Source: Chloroflexota bacterium
Lineage (GTDB): Bacteria; Chloroflexota; Anaerolineae; B4-G1
Direction: 5' to 3'
NCBI GenBank assembly: GCA_024232355.1
Contig: JAAEPW010000104.1
Coordinates: forward strand, 1 to 29,503
Length of the DNA: 29,503 nucleotides
Shown: one piece after another, positions 18,001 through 25,996 of the stretch
How the letters are laid out: every line of letters starts with the position of its first letter
Numbering within the stretch: the first letter of the stretch is position 1
The notes under the pieces: generated by a model
What the model was told of the DNA's origin: nothing
Database searches by the model: none
Seen by the model: only the letters and a program-made list of their open reading frames with translations
Program-made: the position numbers and the translations under genes

Positions 18001-18651
18001 GAACATGGGAGGCTCTCTCAACAGCAGTGCATACCAGATCGCTCCCAGGCTGTACAAGTCTGATCGATGGTCAATGGGATATTGTCCCCTGGTCTCTGGC
18101 GCCGAATATCCCTGCGAATAGTATCGCACTCGTGTCTCTGGCGATCTGACCTCCCCTGCTAGGCCAAAGTCCACGATCTTGATTTGCTGTCCGGCATCAG
18201 TGACGTCATCAAGAAGCAAAATGTTTGCGGGCTTGAGGTCCCCGTGAATCACCCCTCGGGCGTGGAGATAAGCCAGCGCCCGACAGACCTGCACCATCAG
18301 TGGGATGACGGCCTCAGGCTCTACGAAAAATTGATCGGGATCCATTTCCTCTCCCGCAACCCACTCCATCGTAAAGTACAACTCGCCCTCAGTCATAATG
18401 CCATAATCGTGGACCGAGAGCAAATTGGGGTGGCGCAGTTGGGTCAATATCTGGAACTCGCGTTGAAAGTATTCGACTCTCTGGGGAGCCTCGGCAGCAG
18501 AAACGCTCAATCGAACTGTCTTGAGCGCAACGATTTCACCATCCTTGGCCTCGTCGGACACATGATACAGAGTTCCCATCCCCCCCGTTTCGTTCACAGA
18601 CAAAACACGGTAGCGGTTCTCGATCAAATCGCCAACTTGAAATTCGGTCAC
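15010..18651 (-). CDS. A6: Ser/Thr protein kinase - STAND NTPase - TPR protein (GTG start)
   Basis: This intact protein of 1,213 residues has its start at GTG 18651-18649 (MTEFQVGDLIENRYRV). GGAGG lies 7 nt upstream, inside the A7 coding end. Kinase: glycine loop ETGGMG (21-26, Glu for the first Gly), Lys44, HGD (136-138), Asn143, DFG (161-163), APE (184-186). NTPase: GESGVGKT (323-330) and VVIEN (441-445). About six central TPR units follow, from LGAVPYYQG to RGYALAGLE, then RRSFLENVTAHREIANEW. It is gap-free with A8 through residue 330, including the phrases VNETGGMGTLY and FGLAGEVRSP, so these two form a sister pair. The start overlaps the A7 stop by 4 bp, which suggests translational coupling. 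A regulated kinase is the likely role; substrates are not visible. Confidence 0.92.
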   Translation of the reverse strand: MTEFQVGDLIENRYRVLSVNETGGMGTLYHVSDEAKDGEIVALKTVRLSVSAAEAPQRVEYFQREFQILTQLRHPNLLSVHDYGIMTEGELYFTMEWVAGEEMDPDQFFVEPEAVIPLMVQVCRALAYLHARGVIHGDLKPANILLLDDVTDAGQQIKIVDFGLAGEVRSPETRVRYYSQGYSAPETRGQYPIDHRSDLYSLGAIWYALLLREPPMFMFHAERMVQFALDETLKNQTQIPVEIGSVIARLLATSPEERYASANEVIEAVNEITADSYELETRETASSYALRTRFVNREAEMEMLEVMWEHAKAGEGKLVLVSGESGVGKTRLVEELKVRAEIEGARVVWGQCVESGGSAYHPWREVLRVLVRYVENTAESGLDIKRVGPVLAAILPELWDQSYMAGLAPPAELDPLAAQQRLHSAIVQILRASVALRPTIVVIENAQWADQATLAMSSFLTHLVGQMELLVCVTYRSDEISTRHPLVRLMSDHVQRIPIQALSPKVTTDLACSMLGLEELPALLTEQLQRTTGGNALFVQELIRSLAAEGQVLRRTVEGWQVDMEALESVQLPESIHQVVERRLTQLLPDARQVLGWAAMMGVACWEGGIAEIGEMARPRMLVALRELLDIKLLAVRDESAFAGEREYLFTSPTVREVSYESLPEEKKRDYHSRTAAWLMARREDEVNTHLGLIANHLERSGQTQEAVVYLRRAGEQAVAQFANVDAIRYWSRALDLIPPSDLAGRYEVVMARERVYHLQGAREDQSQDLAILAELVEALDDDRRRIAVALRRASYAEAASDYEMCIEAAQQAVELAKNIHDILGEAEATAQWGGALWRKGDYDASRSVLERALSLAREVGSPEIEAMSLYNLGAVPYYQGNYAESSYYNELALELYRKVGNRSGESETFNNLGILAMELYDYAQAKTYLEQALDIALEIGDRRRECLVVGNIGSLFELEGDYAEAKVYHEKFLRLAREIGERSMEGSGIGILGNLYLSLGDYDRARECLEQALPIAREVGALMFEGKTLFELGLLSLRLGDNEMALEYGQQALEIAREIPLLSLEGSAQVCRGYALAGLERWAEAADAYQQALNLWPQRDRPDFILEPLAGLAHVFLSRGDLRQAQARVEEILGYLESERVQNMAALGEVYWVCVQVLQANRDSRAQAVLEAAYQMLQKRVAKIASEELRRSFLENVTAHREIANEWERMHE
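18648..18651 (-). other. GTGA stop-start overlap between A7 and A6
   Basis: The A7 stop TGA (18650-18648) shares its TG with the A6 GTG start (18651-18649). The Shine-Dalgarno GGAGG at 18659-18663 lies within A7 codons for the tail LFMEVHK. Such an overlap normally couples translation of the downstream gene to the upstream one. Confidence 0.88.
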
Positions 18652-21600
18652 TTGTGCACCTCCATAAACAAATTATCTTTACTTGGCTGATTCGTCCATT
18701 CGTCCACAATCTCGCGGTGGACGGCCACATTCTCTAGAAATGAGCGGCGCATTTCATCGTTGGTGATTTTGTCAGCCTGTTCTTGCAACCGAACATAAGC
18801 AGTGGTCAAGATGTCTTGAGCGCGGCGATCATTACTAGCGTGCAAGACATGGTAGCAAGTGAGATAAATTTGGAAAAAATCTTCTTCGCCATGCAAAGTG
18901 TGATTCTCCACATAGCCCAAAATCTCTTCGACCCGAGCCTGGGCCTGGGTCAAATTTTCCTGAATCAGCGACACGCGAGCGATCCCAGCCAATGATTCCA
19001 TCGCCTTGTGAGATAAACCCATATCTCGTCGTAGGGCAAGGGCTTGCTGGTAGGACTCGACAGCTTGCGCCATCTGTCCCAAACCCACCTGGGTATGGCC
19101 CAAGTTTATCAGGGCTACACTATGAAATTCTGGAATACCGAGTTCCCGTGCAATAAGCAATGCACGCCGGCTGTACTTTTCGGCAGACTCGTGATCAGCC
19201 AGATTGTGTGAGAGCAAACCCAGATTGCCCAGCACAATGCAAACGCCCAACTGGCTTCCAATCTCGCCAAAGATGTGCAAGGATTGCTCATAGCAAGTTT
19301 GGGCATCGTCATATTTACCCAAGCGATGAAAAATTTCACCAAGATTATTGAGTGCCCCACTTTCACCCTCTCGGTAACCAATCTCGCGGCAAACGTGTAG
19401 GGATTGTGTGTAATAATCTATCGCCTCACTATAACTGTTCTGGGGCAAGAACGGATAGCCAAGAGAGATATTGCCAAGCCGACGGAGCGTCGTCCCCTCG
19501 CTCCGTCGGTCACCGACCTCACGGCATATACCAAGAGCTTGTTCGTAATATACCTTGGCTTGGCTCGAATCACTATAATGGTTTAGATAGATGGTTCCAA
19601 GCGTAATCAGGCTATGTATCTCTACCTTGTGCATAGCGGCTGCCATGGATAGATCCAGGGCTTGCTCAAGTCGAGATCGGGCCTCTTTGTGCTTGCCCTG
19701 ACGCTGTAGCACACGACCCCACCACATATATCCCTGGCTCAGTATCCCATTGATCACACGCTCAGATATCTGCTGCCCGGCGGCCTGGGCCAAGTCGATG
19801 GCTGTCTGAGCAGCTGCTATAGCTGCCTCAAAATCACCCGTTACCTCGGCATACGAAGCCCGACACAAAGCCACCTCGGCCCGGCGGGGTGCAACAGTGG
19901 CGTATTGGGCATCGGCATCTAGAGCTTGCGCCAGTTGCTCCAACACCGCCAAATCCTGCGCTTGGGCCTCACGCGCACCCTGCACCTCGTACACTTTTTC
20001 ACGGGCCAGCAGCAGGGCATAACGCTCTGCAATCGGCACATTCACATCATCCTGTGCAATCAAATCGAGGGCATGACTCAAGTGCGCCAGGGCTTCGGCG
20101 TTGGCAAACTGAACAGCTGCTTGTTCACCGGCCCGGCGCAGATAATTCACCGCCTGTTCCACTTGGCCCGCTTTTTCCAAGTGATCGGCGATCAAGCTCA
20201 AATGCTCCCCAACGTTATCATCGCTGTGGATCATCAACCACGCCGCTGCCCGACTGTGATGCTCTTGTCGCATCTCGCGCGGAATACTCTCGTAACCGGC
20301 CTCCCGAACCGTGGGATTGAGGAACAAATACTCTTGCTCTCCAGCAAAGACTGTCTCGTCTCGAACGACGACCAGTCCCTGATCCATCAAGTCACGCAGC
20401 GCCGCTCGTACCTGTGCCTGCGCCACCTGCCCTATCTCGGCTGCACCACTCTCCCAAAACACCAACCCCATCACCGCCGCCCACGCCAACGTCTCCCGCG
20501 CTTGAACCGATAGCTGGACCAGTCGTCGATCCAGCACTTGGCGGATGGATTGGGGTAACTCTGTCTCCCGCAGCGCTTGCCCATCCACTCGCCATCCCTC
20601 CACCGTCCGTTGCAGCACCTTTCCCTCTACCGCCAACGAACGGATCAACTCTTGCACAAAAAAGGCATTACCCCCCGTCGTACGCTGCACCCGCTCCATC
20701 AACAACGACGGCACCTGCTCTAACCCCAACATCGAGCGAACCAGATCAGCCGTGACCTCGGATGACAAGGGTTGCAACGGAATACGCAACACCCGGTCGC
20801 CAGATAGCGAGAGTAGTGGATTGTCAGGACCAATCTCTTCACTGCGATAGGTGGCATAGACTAAAAGTCCGCTTGGCATGGGAATCCGCACCAGGAAACC
20901 CAACAGTTCCAACGTGGCCTCGTCCGCCCAATGCACGTTCTCGACCACGACCATCGTAGGCCGCAAACTCGCCGCCGTATGCAACATCCGCACAATGGCA
21001 TTGTTCAACCGCGACTTGGCCGCCTGCGCCTCGATCTCCACGGGGACAGGCAATCCGGCCATATAGTCCCGGTTCCACAACTCGGCCAGTATCGTCGCCA
21101 GTACCGGCCCCACTTGCAACATCACCTCTTTGTCCGCCACCTCTACATAGCGCACCAACACCCGCAGCACTTCACGCCAGGGATGGTACGCGCTGCTGCC
21201 GCTCTCCACGCACTGCCCCCACACCACCCGCGCCCCTTGCAGCTCTGCTTGCACTTCTTGTTCTCTCACCAACCGAGATTTGCCTACCCCACTCCCCCCA
21301 CTGATCAATATCAACTTGCCCGATTCTGATCGGACCTGTTCCCACACTTCCTGAAGCACCTCGACCTCAGCCTCTCGGTTTACAAAATGGGTCTGCAATG
21401 CATAACTGCTGGCTGTCTCTTTTGTCTCCAACTGATGATCACTCCCGGTGACTTTATTAATCACCTCGATCACCTCATTGGCACTGATGTACCGTTCACC
21501 GGGCGCAGTCGCCAACAATTGCGTGATCACATTGCCAGTATTTGCCCAATCATGCCCTGCCAACACCTCGCCCAGCGCGATCTCGATCAAGCGCTCTGCA

Positions 21601-22253
21601 CCAAACATGAATATGGGCGGTTCCCCCACTAGCAAGGTGTACCACAGCGCTCCCAGGCTATACAGATCAGCACGGTGGTCAACCGGGTGTGGATCTTTCA
21701 TCTCGGGGGCCGAGTAACCGGGGGAATAGTAGCGCGCCCGCGCATCCACCGACCGCATCTCTAGCGCAATGCCAAAATCAATGATCTTGACCTGTCCACT
21801 GGTGTCAGCCGATAACAACACGTTGGCGGGCTTGAGATCGCCGTGGATCACACCCCGGCTGTGCAGATAGGCCAGCGCCCGGCAAACCTGCACCACGATG
21901 GATACGCTGTCCTCAAGTGCCATCCGGCGCCCGTGCGGATCCAAGTCTCGTCCCTCAGCCCACTCCATCGTGAAATACAACTTGCCCCCAGTCGTGATCC
22001 CATAATCATAGACCGAGACCAGGTTGGGATGGCGCAGTTGCGTCAGCAACTGGAACTCGTTCTGAAAGTATTTCACCTGCTCACGGCTCTCACCCGGATT
22101 CTCTATCCGCACCATCTTGAGTGCCACGATCTCGCCATCTCGGGCCTCGTCAGCCACACGGTAGAGGGTTCCCATCCCGCCTTTGCCGATCACGTCCAGT
22201 ACCCGGTAACGATTTTCGATCAGTTCTCCAATTTGAAATTGATTCTTTGGCAT
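18648..22253 (-). CDS. A7: Ser/Thr protein kinase - STAND NTPase - TPR protein
   Basis: This intact protein of 1,201 residues starts at ATG 22253-22251 (MPKNQFQIGEL), after GGAGA with a 7-nt spacer. Kinase: GKGGMG (23-28), Lys46, HGD (137-139), Asn144, DFG (159-161), APE (182-184). NTPase: GGSGVGKS (319-326, Ser in place of Thr) and VVVEN (435-439). Several central TPR units follow; one pair is stretched by the segment around NHYSDSSQ and another by GYPFLPQNS. The tail motif is RRSFLENVAVHREIVDEW. The C-terminus goes beyond that of relatives A5 and A9 (EWTN plus a few residues): it ends LFMEVHK, apparently ancestral intergenic sequence now translated into the A6 start. Through the NTPase it is very close to A9. 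It is 54 bp from A8. Confidence 0.92.
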   Translation of the reverse strand: MPKNQFQIGELIENRYRVLDVIGKGGMGTLYRVADEARDGEIVALKMVRIENPGESREQVKYFQNEFQLLTQLRHPNLVSVYDYGITTGGKLYFTMEWAEGRDLDPHGRRMALEDSVSIVVQVCRALAYLHSRGVIHGDLKPANVLLSADTSGQVKIIDFGIALEMRSVDARARYYSPGYSAPEMKDPHPVDHRADLYSLGALWYTLLVGEPPIFMFGAERLIEIALGEVLAGHDWANTGNVITQLLATAPGERYISANEVIEVINKVTGSDHQLETKETASSYALQTHFVNREAEVEVLQEVWEQVRSESGKLILISGGSGVGKSRLVREQEVQAELQGARVVWGQCVESGSSAYHPWREVLRVLVRYVEVADKEVMLQVGPVLATILAELWNRDYMAGLPVPVEIEAQAAKSRLNNAIVRMLHTAASLRPTMVVVENVHWADEATLELLGFLVRIPMPSGLLVYATYRSEEIGPDNPLLSLSGDRVLRIPLQPLSSEVTADLVRSMLGLEQVPSLLMERVQRTTGGNAFFVQELIRSLAVEGKVLQRTVEGWRVDGQALRETELPQSIRQVLDRRLVQLSVQARETLAWAAVMGLVFWESGAAEIGQVAQAQVRAALRDLMDQGLVVVRDETVFAGEQEYLFLNPTVREAGYESIPREMRQEHHSRAAAWLMIHSDDNVGEHLSLIADHLEKAGQVEQAVNYLRRAGEQAAVQFANAEALAHLSHALDLIAQDDVNVPIAERYALLLAREKVYEVQGAREAQAQDLAVLEQLAQALDADAQYATVAPRRAEVALCRASYAEVTGDFEAAIAAAQTAIDLAQAAGQQISERVINGILSQGYMWWGRVLQRQGKHKEARSRLEQALDLSMAAAMHKVEIHSLITLGTIYLNHYSDSSQAKVYYEQALGICREVGDRRSEGTTLRRLGNISLGYPFLPQNSYSEAIDYYTQSLHVCREIGYREGESGALNNLGEIFHRLGKYDDAQTCYEQSLHIFGEIGSQLGVCIVLGNLGLLSHNLADHESAEKYSRRALLIARELGIPEFHSVALINLGHTQVGLGQMAQAVESYQQALALRRDMGLSHKAMESLAGIARVSLIQENLTQAQARVEEILGYVENHTLHGEEDFFQIYLTCYHVLHASNDRRAQDILTTAYVRLQEQADKITNDEMRRSFLENVAVHREIVDEWTNQPSKDNLFMEVHK

Positions 22254-22260
22254 TGACTCT

Positions 22261-22265
22261 TCTCC
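22261..22265 (-). promoter_or_regulatory. Ribosome binding site of A7
   Basis: GGAGA lies 7 nt before the A7 ATG. The 54-bp gap 22254-22307 also holds a weak inverted repeat TGTAGA/TCTACA at 22274-22291 with a 6-nt loop and no T tract. Confidence 0.6.
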
Positions 22266-22307
22266 GCAGGCTGTGTAGACAGATCTCTACAAACACGTGA
22301 TGAAATA

Positions 22308-25300
22308 CTATGATTCACTCATTTGTTCCCATTCGTCCACAATCTCTCGATGTGCAGCCACGTTCTCTAAAAACGAGCGGCGTATTTCCTCGTCATCTAT
22401 TTTTGCGGCTTGCTCTTGTAATAGGTGGTAAGCAGTCTGTAAAATCGCACGGGCACGAGGATATTGGTCGCCAGTGCCCTGCTCGCTGGAAGTTGCGCCC
22501 CCTCGGTCATATACTGCCTGCAAGACACGGTAGCAAGTCAGGTAGATCAACAAAGGTTCACTCGTGCCATCCAGAGCATGCATTGGGCTTGTCAAAGAGG
22601 TGTTGCTCTCTAGATGATCCAAAATCTCTTCCACATAGACCTGGGCCTGGGTCAGATCATCTTGAGCTAGTAAAACGCGAGCTAGTCCCGCCAAAGACTC
22701 GATGACCAGGTTAGGCTGCCCCAACTCTCTCCTGATGTCCATCGCTTGATGGTAGGCATCGGCAGCCCCGGCCAAAAGTTGGTGGGGCTCCTCCGACGTC
22801 TCCTGCGTGGACGGATGGCGTGATCGGCCCGACAGACTGACCAGGGCGTGCCCCAGGCACGTCAAAGCATAACCCTCCCAGCGGCGACTGCCAACCTGTC
22901 GTGCTATGAGCAGCGCTTGCTGACTGTATTTCCGAGCAGCCTCGTCATCCTGCAAGTAGTAAGCGAGCCGACTCTGCGTTGTCAAAGCGGCACATTCGTT
23001 CGTCCGGTCACCAATTTCGAGATGAATAAGTTGGGATTGCTCAACGTAAATCTTGGACTTGGCATAGTTGCCGCAGGCAATATGAACCATACTCAGCCCC
23101 CCCAACACGTGCCCCTCCACTCGCCGCTCGCCGATCTCACGAACGACGCGCAGACCCTGCTCATAGTATTCTCTGGCCTGACCATAGTCCCCCAAATCTT
23201 TGAAAATAGCGCCCAGGTTATTGAGCACATTGCTTTCTCCCTGCCGGTCACCGATCTCGTGGTAGATGAGCAGAGCTTGCTCCTGGAGAACCTGGCACTC
23301 GACATATTTGCCTTGGAAAAATGGAACAGCACCAAGATTGTACAAGCTATCTGCTTCTGTCTTGCGCGCTCCTGACATTCGGGCCAGCGTCAGAGCCTGC
23401 TCGAGAGGAGGCTGAGCCGCTGTATAATCCCCTTGCTGCCAGAGGGCAATACCCACCTGCAAGTAGCCACGCGCTTCACCATCCACATCTTGAATCGCCT
23501 GGGCCAGTTGGATGGCTTGCTGGGCAGCCGTAATAGTCGCCGGAAAGTCGCCGATTGCTTCGGCGTAATTGGCCTGGCGCAAAGCCACCGCCATTCGCCG
23601 CCGGGAGGCGGGCTGGCCATCATCCACAGCAAGGGCCAGTTCATCGAGCGTCGTCAGGTCCTGCTTTTGGGCCTCCCGCGTACCTTGAAGGTCATACGCC
23701 TTTTCTCGGATCAGCAAAGTATCGTAGCGTTCGGCCATTGCATCTTGGGGCGTCAGTGCGAGAGCACGGCTGAGATAACGTATGGCCTCAGTATTGGCAA
23801 ACTGGGTCACAGCCTGCTCCCCGGCCCGCGTCAGATAGGTGATCGCTTGTTCTATCCGCCCTGCTTTCTCCAGGTGATCGGCAATCAAACCAAAATGTTC
23901 ATCCATCTCTTCGGCACTGTGGGCCATCAGCCATGCCGCTACCTGATCATGATACCCTCGGCGCTCCTCTTGTGGGATGCTCTCATAGCTCACCTCCCAC
24001 ACCGTAGGGTTGAGAAACAGGTACTCGCGCTCTCCCGCAAAGGCCGACTCGTCCCGAACGACCAACAACTTAAGATCCACTAACTCGGGCAATGTGGCCC
24101 GTATCTGCGACCGGGCCCCCCCTCCGATCTCTGCAATTCCCCCCTCCCAACACACAATCCCCATTACCGCCGCCCAACTCAACATTTGCTGTGCTTCCAA
24201 CGATAATTGCGTCAATCGCCGTTCAACTACTTGGTGGATGCTTTCCGGCAACTGGACGCTTTTCAACAATTCCTGATCTACCTGCCAACCCTCTACCGTT
24301 CGCCGCAAAACCTCTCCCTCTGCTGCCAGCGAACGAATCAGCTCTTGCACAAAAAAGGCATTACCCCCCGTCGTCCACTGTAACTGTTCCATCAACAACG
24401 TCGGCAATTCTTCCCGGCCCAACATCGAGCAGGCTAGGTCGGTAGTACATTCTGGCGATAATGTTTGCATTGGGATACGCAGCACTTGGTCGCCCGCTAT
24501 CCTGACCAGCGGATTTTCTACATCAATCTCGTCGCTGCGATACGTGACACACACCAATACTCCGGTCTGTTCAACCGTGTGCGTCATAAAGCTCAACATT
24601 GCCAGCGTAGCTTCATCCGCCCATTGCGCATTTTCCATCACGATCATCGTTGACCGCAACACGGCTGCCTCCCGCAGCGTCTGGACAATCGCACTATGGA
24701 GTCGCTGTTGTGCTGCCTGGGGAGCTAATTGTACCGGCGGTTTCAAGTCTGCCATATAGTCCCGCTCCCATAACTCGGGTAATACCCCTGCCAACACTGG
24801 CCCCACTCGATTGATATCCAGCCCTTCATTATGCAACAACCCGGCACCCTCCAGATAGCGCATCAACACCCGCAACACCTCGCGCCACGGCTGGTACGCG
24901 CTGCCCCCACTCTCCACGCACTGCCCCCACACCACCCGTGCCCCTTCCAGCTCGGCCTGTATCTCTAGTTCCTCCACCAGCCGGGTCTTGCCCAACCCAC
25001 TCTCTCCACTGATCAATATCAACTTGCCCGCGCCAGCTTTGGTCTGCTCCCACATCATCTGGAGCATTTCCATCTCTGCCTCGCGGTTCACAAATTGAGT
25101 CCGCAACGCATAGCTGCTGGCCGTCTCCCGCGTCTCCAACTTGTACCCGCTCCCCGTAATCTCGTTCACTGCCTCGATCACCTCATCCGCGCTGGCATAA
25201 CGATTTTCGGGCAGCGTCGCCAGTAAACGGGCAATCACGTCGCCCAGGGCCGCCGGAATCTGCTCTTGAGCCTCTAGGACCTCGTCCAACGCAAACTGGA

Positions 25301-25973
25301 TCAGTTGGTCAGCGCCAAACATGAACATGGGTGGTTCTCCCACCAACAGGGCATACCACAGCGCCCCCAGGCTGTACAAGTCTGACCGGAGATCCACGGG
25401 CCGCTGTTCCCGCACTTCTGGCGCCGAATACCCTGGCGAATAGTATCGCGCCCGCGCTCTTGGCGATCTGACCTCGCCCGCCAAGCCAAAGTCCACGATC
25501 TTGACGCGATGGCGTTGGTCATTTACATCACTCAGCAACAAAATATTGGCAGGCTTGAGATCGCCGTGAATCACACCCCTAAGGTGAAGATACGCCAGCG
25601 CCCGGCAGACCTGTACCATCACCGGGATGGTAGCCTCTGGCGACAATGAATGTCTGTCAGGCTCCAGATCCTGCCCCTCGACCCATTCCATCGTAAAGTA
25701 CAACTTGCCCTCGGTCATGATGCCATAGTCATAGACCGAGACCAAGTTGGGATGGTGCAATTGGGTCAGTGTCTGGAATTCGCGCTGAAAATATTCTATC
25801 CTCCGGGGGGCTTCGGCAGCCGGAACGTTCAATCTCACTGTCTTGAGTGCGATGATCTCACTGCCCTGAGCCTCGTCAGACACACGATACAAGGTCCCCA
25901 TCCCCCCTGTTTCGTTCACAATCAAGACGCGGTACCGGTTCTCGATCAAATCGCCAACTTGAAACCCAGTCAT
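22308..25973 (-). CDS. A8: Ser/Thr protein kinase - STAND NTPase - TPR protein
   Basis: This intact protein of 1,221 residues is assigned to ATG 25973-25971 (MTGFQVGDLIENRYRV), by alignment with A6. An in-frame ATG four codons upstream (25985) and a 73-residue extension overlapping A9 are possible but unsupported. The ribosome site is only a run of G at 25978-25983. Kinase: ETGGMG (21-26), Lys44, HGD (136-138), DFG (161-163), APE (184-186). NTPase: GESGLGKT (323-330) and MIVMEN (443-448). About five central TPR units follow. Two hydrophilic insertions absent from the paralogs lie at about 1049-1066 (GRSRHPSTQETSEEP) and 1156-1172 (DRGGATSSEQGTG). The tail is RRSFLENVAAHREIVDEW. It is 23 bp from A9. 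Confidence 0.9.
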   Translation of the reverse strand: MTGFQVGDLIENRYRVLIVNETGGMGTLYRVSDEAQGSEIIALKTVRLNVPAAEAPRRIEYFQREFQTLTQLHHPNLVSVYDYGIMTEGKLYFTMEWVEGQDLEPDRHSLSPEATIPVMVQVCRALAYLHLRGVIHGDLKPANILLLSDVNDQRHRVKIVDFGLAGEVRSPRARARYYSPGYSAPEVREQRPVDLRSDLYSLGALWYALLVGEPPMFMFGADQLIQFALDEVLEAQEQIPAALGDVIARLLATLPENRYASADEVIEAVNEITGSGYKLETRETASSYALRTQFVNREAEMEMLQMMWEQTKAGAGKLILISGESGLGKTRLVEELEIQAELEGARVVWGQCVESGGSAYQPWREVLRVLMRYLEGAGLLHNEGLDINRVGPVLAGVLPELWERDYMADLKPPVQLAPQAAQQRLHSAIVQTLREAAVLRSTMIVMENAQWADEATLAMLSFMTHTVEQTGVLVCVTYRSDEIDVENPLVRIAGDQVLRIPMQTLSPECTTDLACSMLGREELPTLLMEQLQWTTGGNAFFVQELIRSLAAEGEVLRRTVEGWQVDQELLKSVQLPESIHQVVERRLTQLSLEAQQMLSWAAVMGIVCWEGGIAEIGGGARSQIRATLPELVDLKLLVVRDESAFAGEREYLFLNPTVWEVSYESIPQEERRGYHDQVAAWLMAHSAEEMDEHFGLIADHLEKAGRIEQAITYLTRAGEQAVTQFANTEAIRYLSRALALTPQDAMAERYDTLLIREKAYDLQGTREAQKQDLTTLDELALAVDDGQPASRRRMAVALRQANYAEAIGDFPATITAAQQAIQLAQAIQDVDGEARGYLQVGIALWQQGDYTAAQPPLEQALTLARMSGARKTEADSLYNLGAVPFFQGKYVECQVLQEQALLIYHEIGDRQGESNVLNNLGAIFKDLGDYGQAREYYEQGLRVVREIGERRVEGHVLGGLSMVHIACGNYAKSKIYVEQSQLIHLEIGDRTNECAALTTQSRLAYYLQDDEAARKYSQQALLIARQVGSRRWEGYALTCLGHALVSLSGRSRHPSTQETSEEPHQLLAGAADAYHQAMDIRRELGQPNLVIESLAGLARVLLAQDDLTQAQVYVEEILDHLESNTSLTSPMHALDGTSEPLLIYLTCYRVLQAVYDRGGATSSEQGTGDQYPRARAILQTAYHLLQEQAAKIDDEEIRRSFLENVAAHREIVDEWEQMSES

Positions 25974-25977
25974 TATG

Positions 25978-25983
25978 CCCCCC
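25978..25983 (-). promoter_or_regulatory. Weak G-rich ribosome site of A8
   Basis: GGGGGG lies 4 nt before the chosen A8 ATG, in the sequence ATGGGGGGCATAATG. No proper GGAGG is present, unlike most other members, so A8 may depend on coupling to A9 translation. Confidence 0.4.
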
Positions 25984-25996
25984 ATCAATGTTTGCT

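Noticed and set aside
22274..22291. Inverted repeat TGTAGA/TCTACA between A8 and A7 as a terminator or attenuator
   Set aside because: The stem is only 6 bp, AT-rich and without a T tract; chance is a sufficient explanation.
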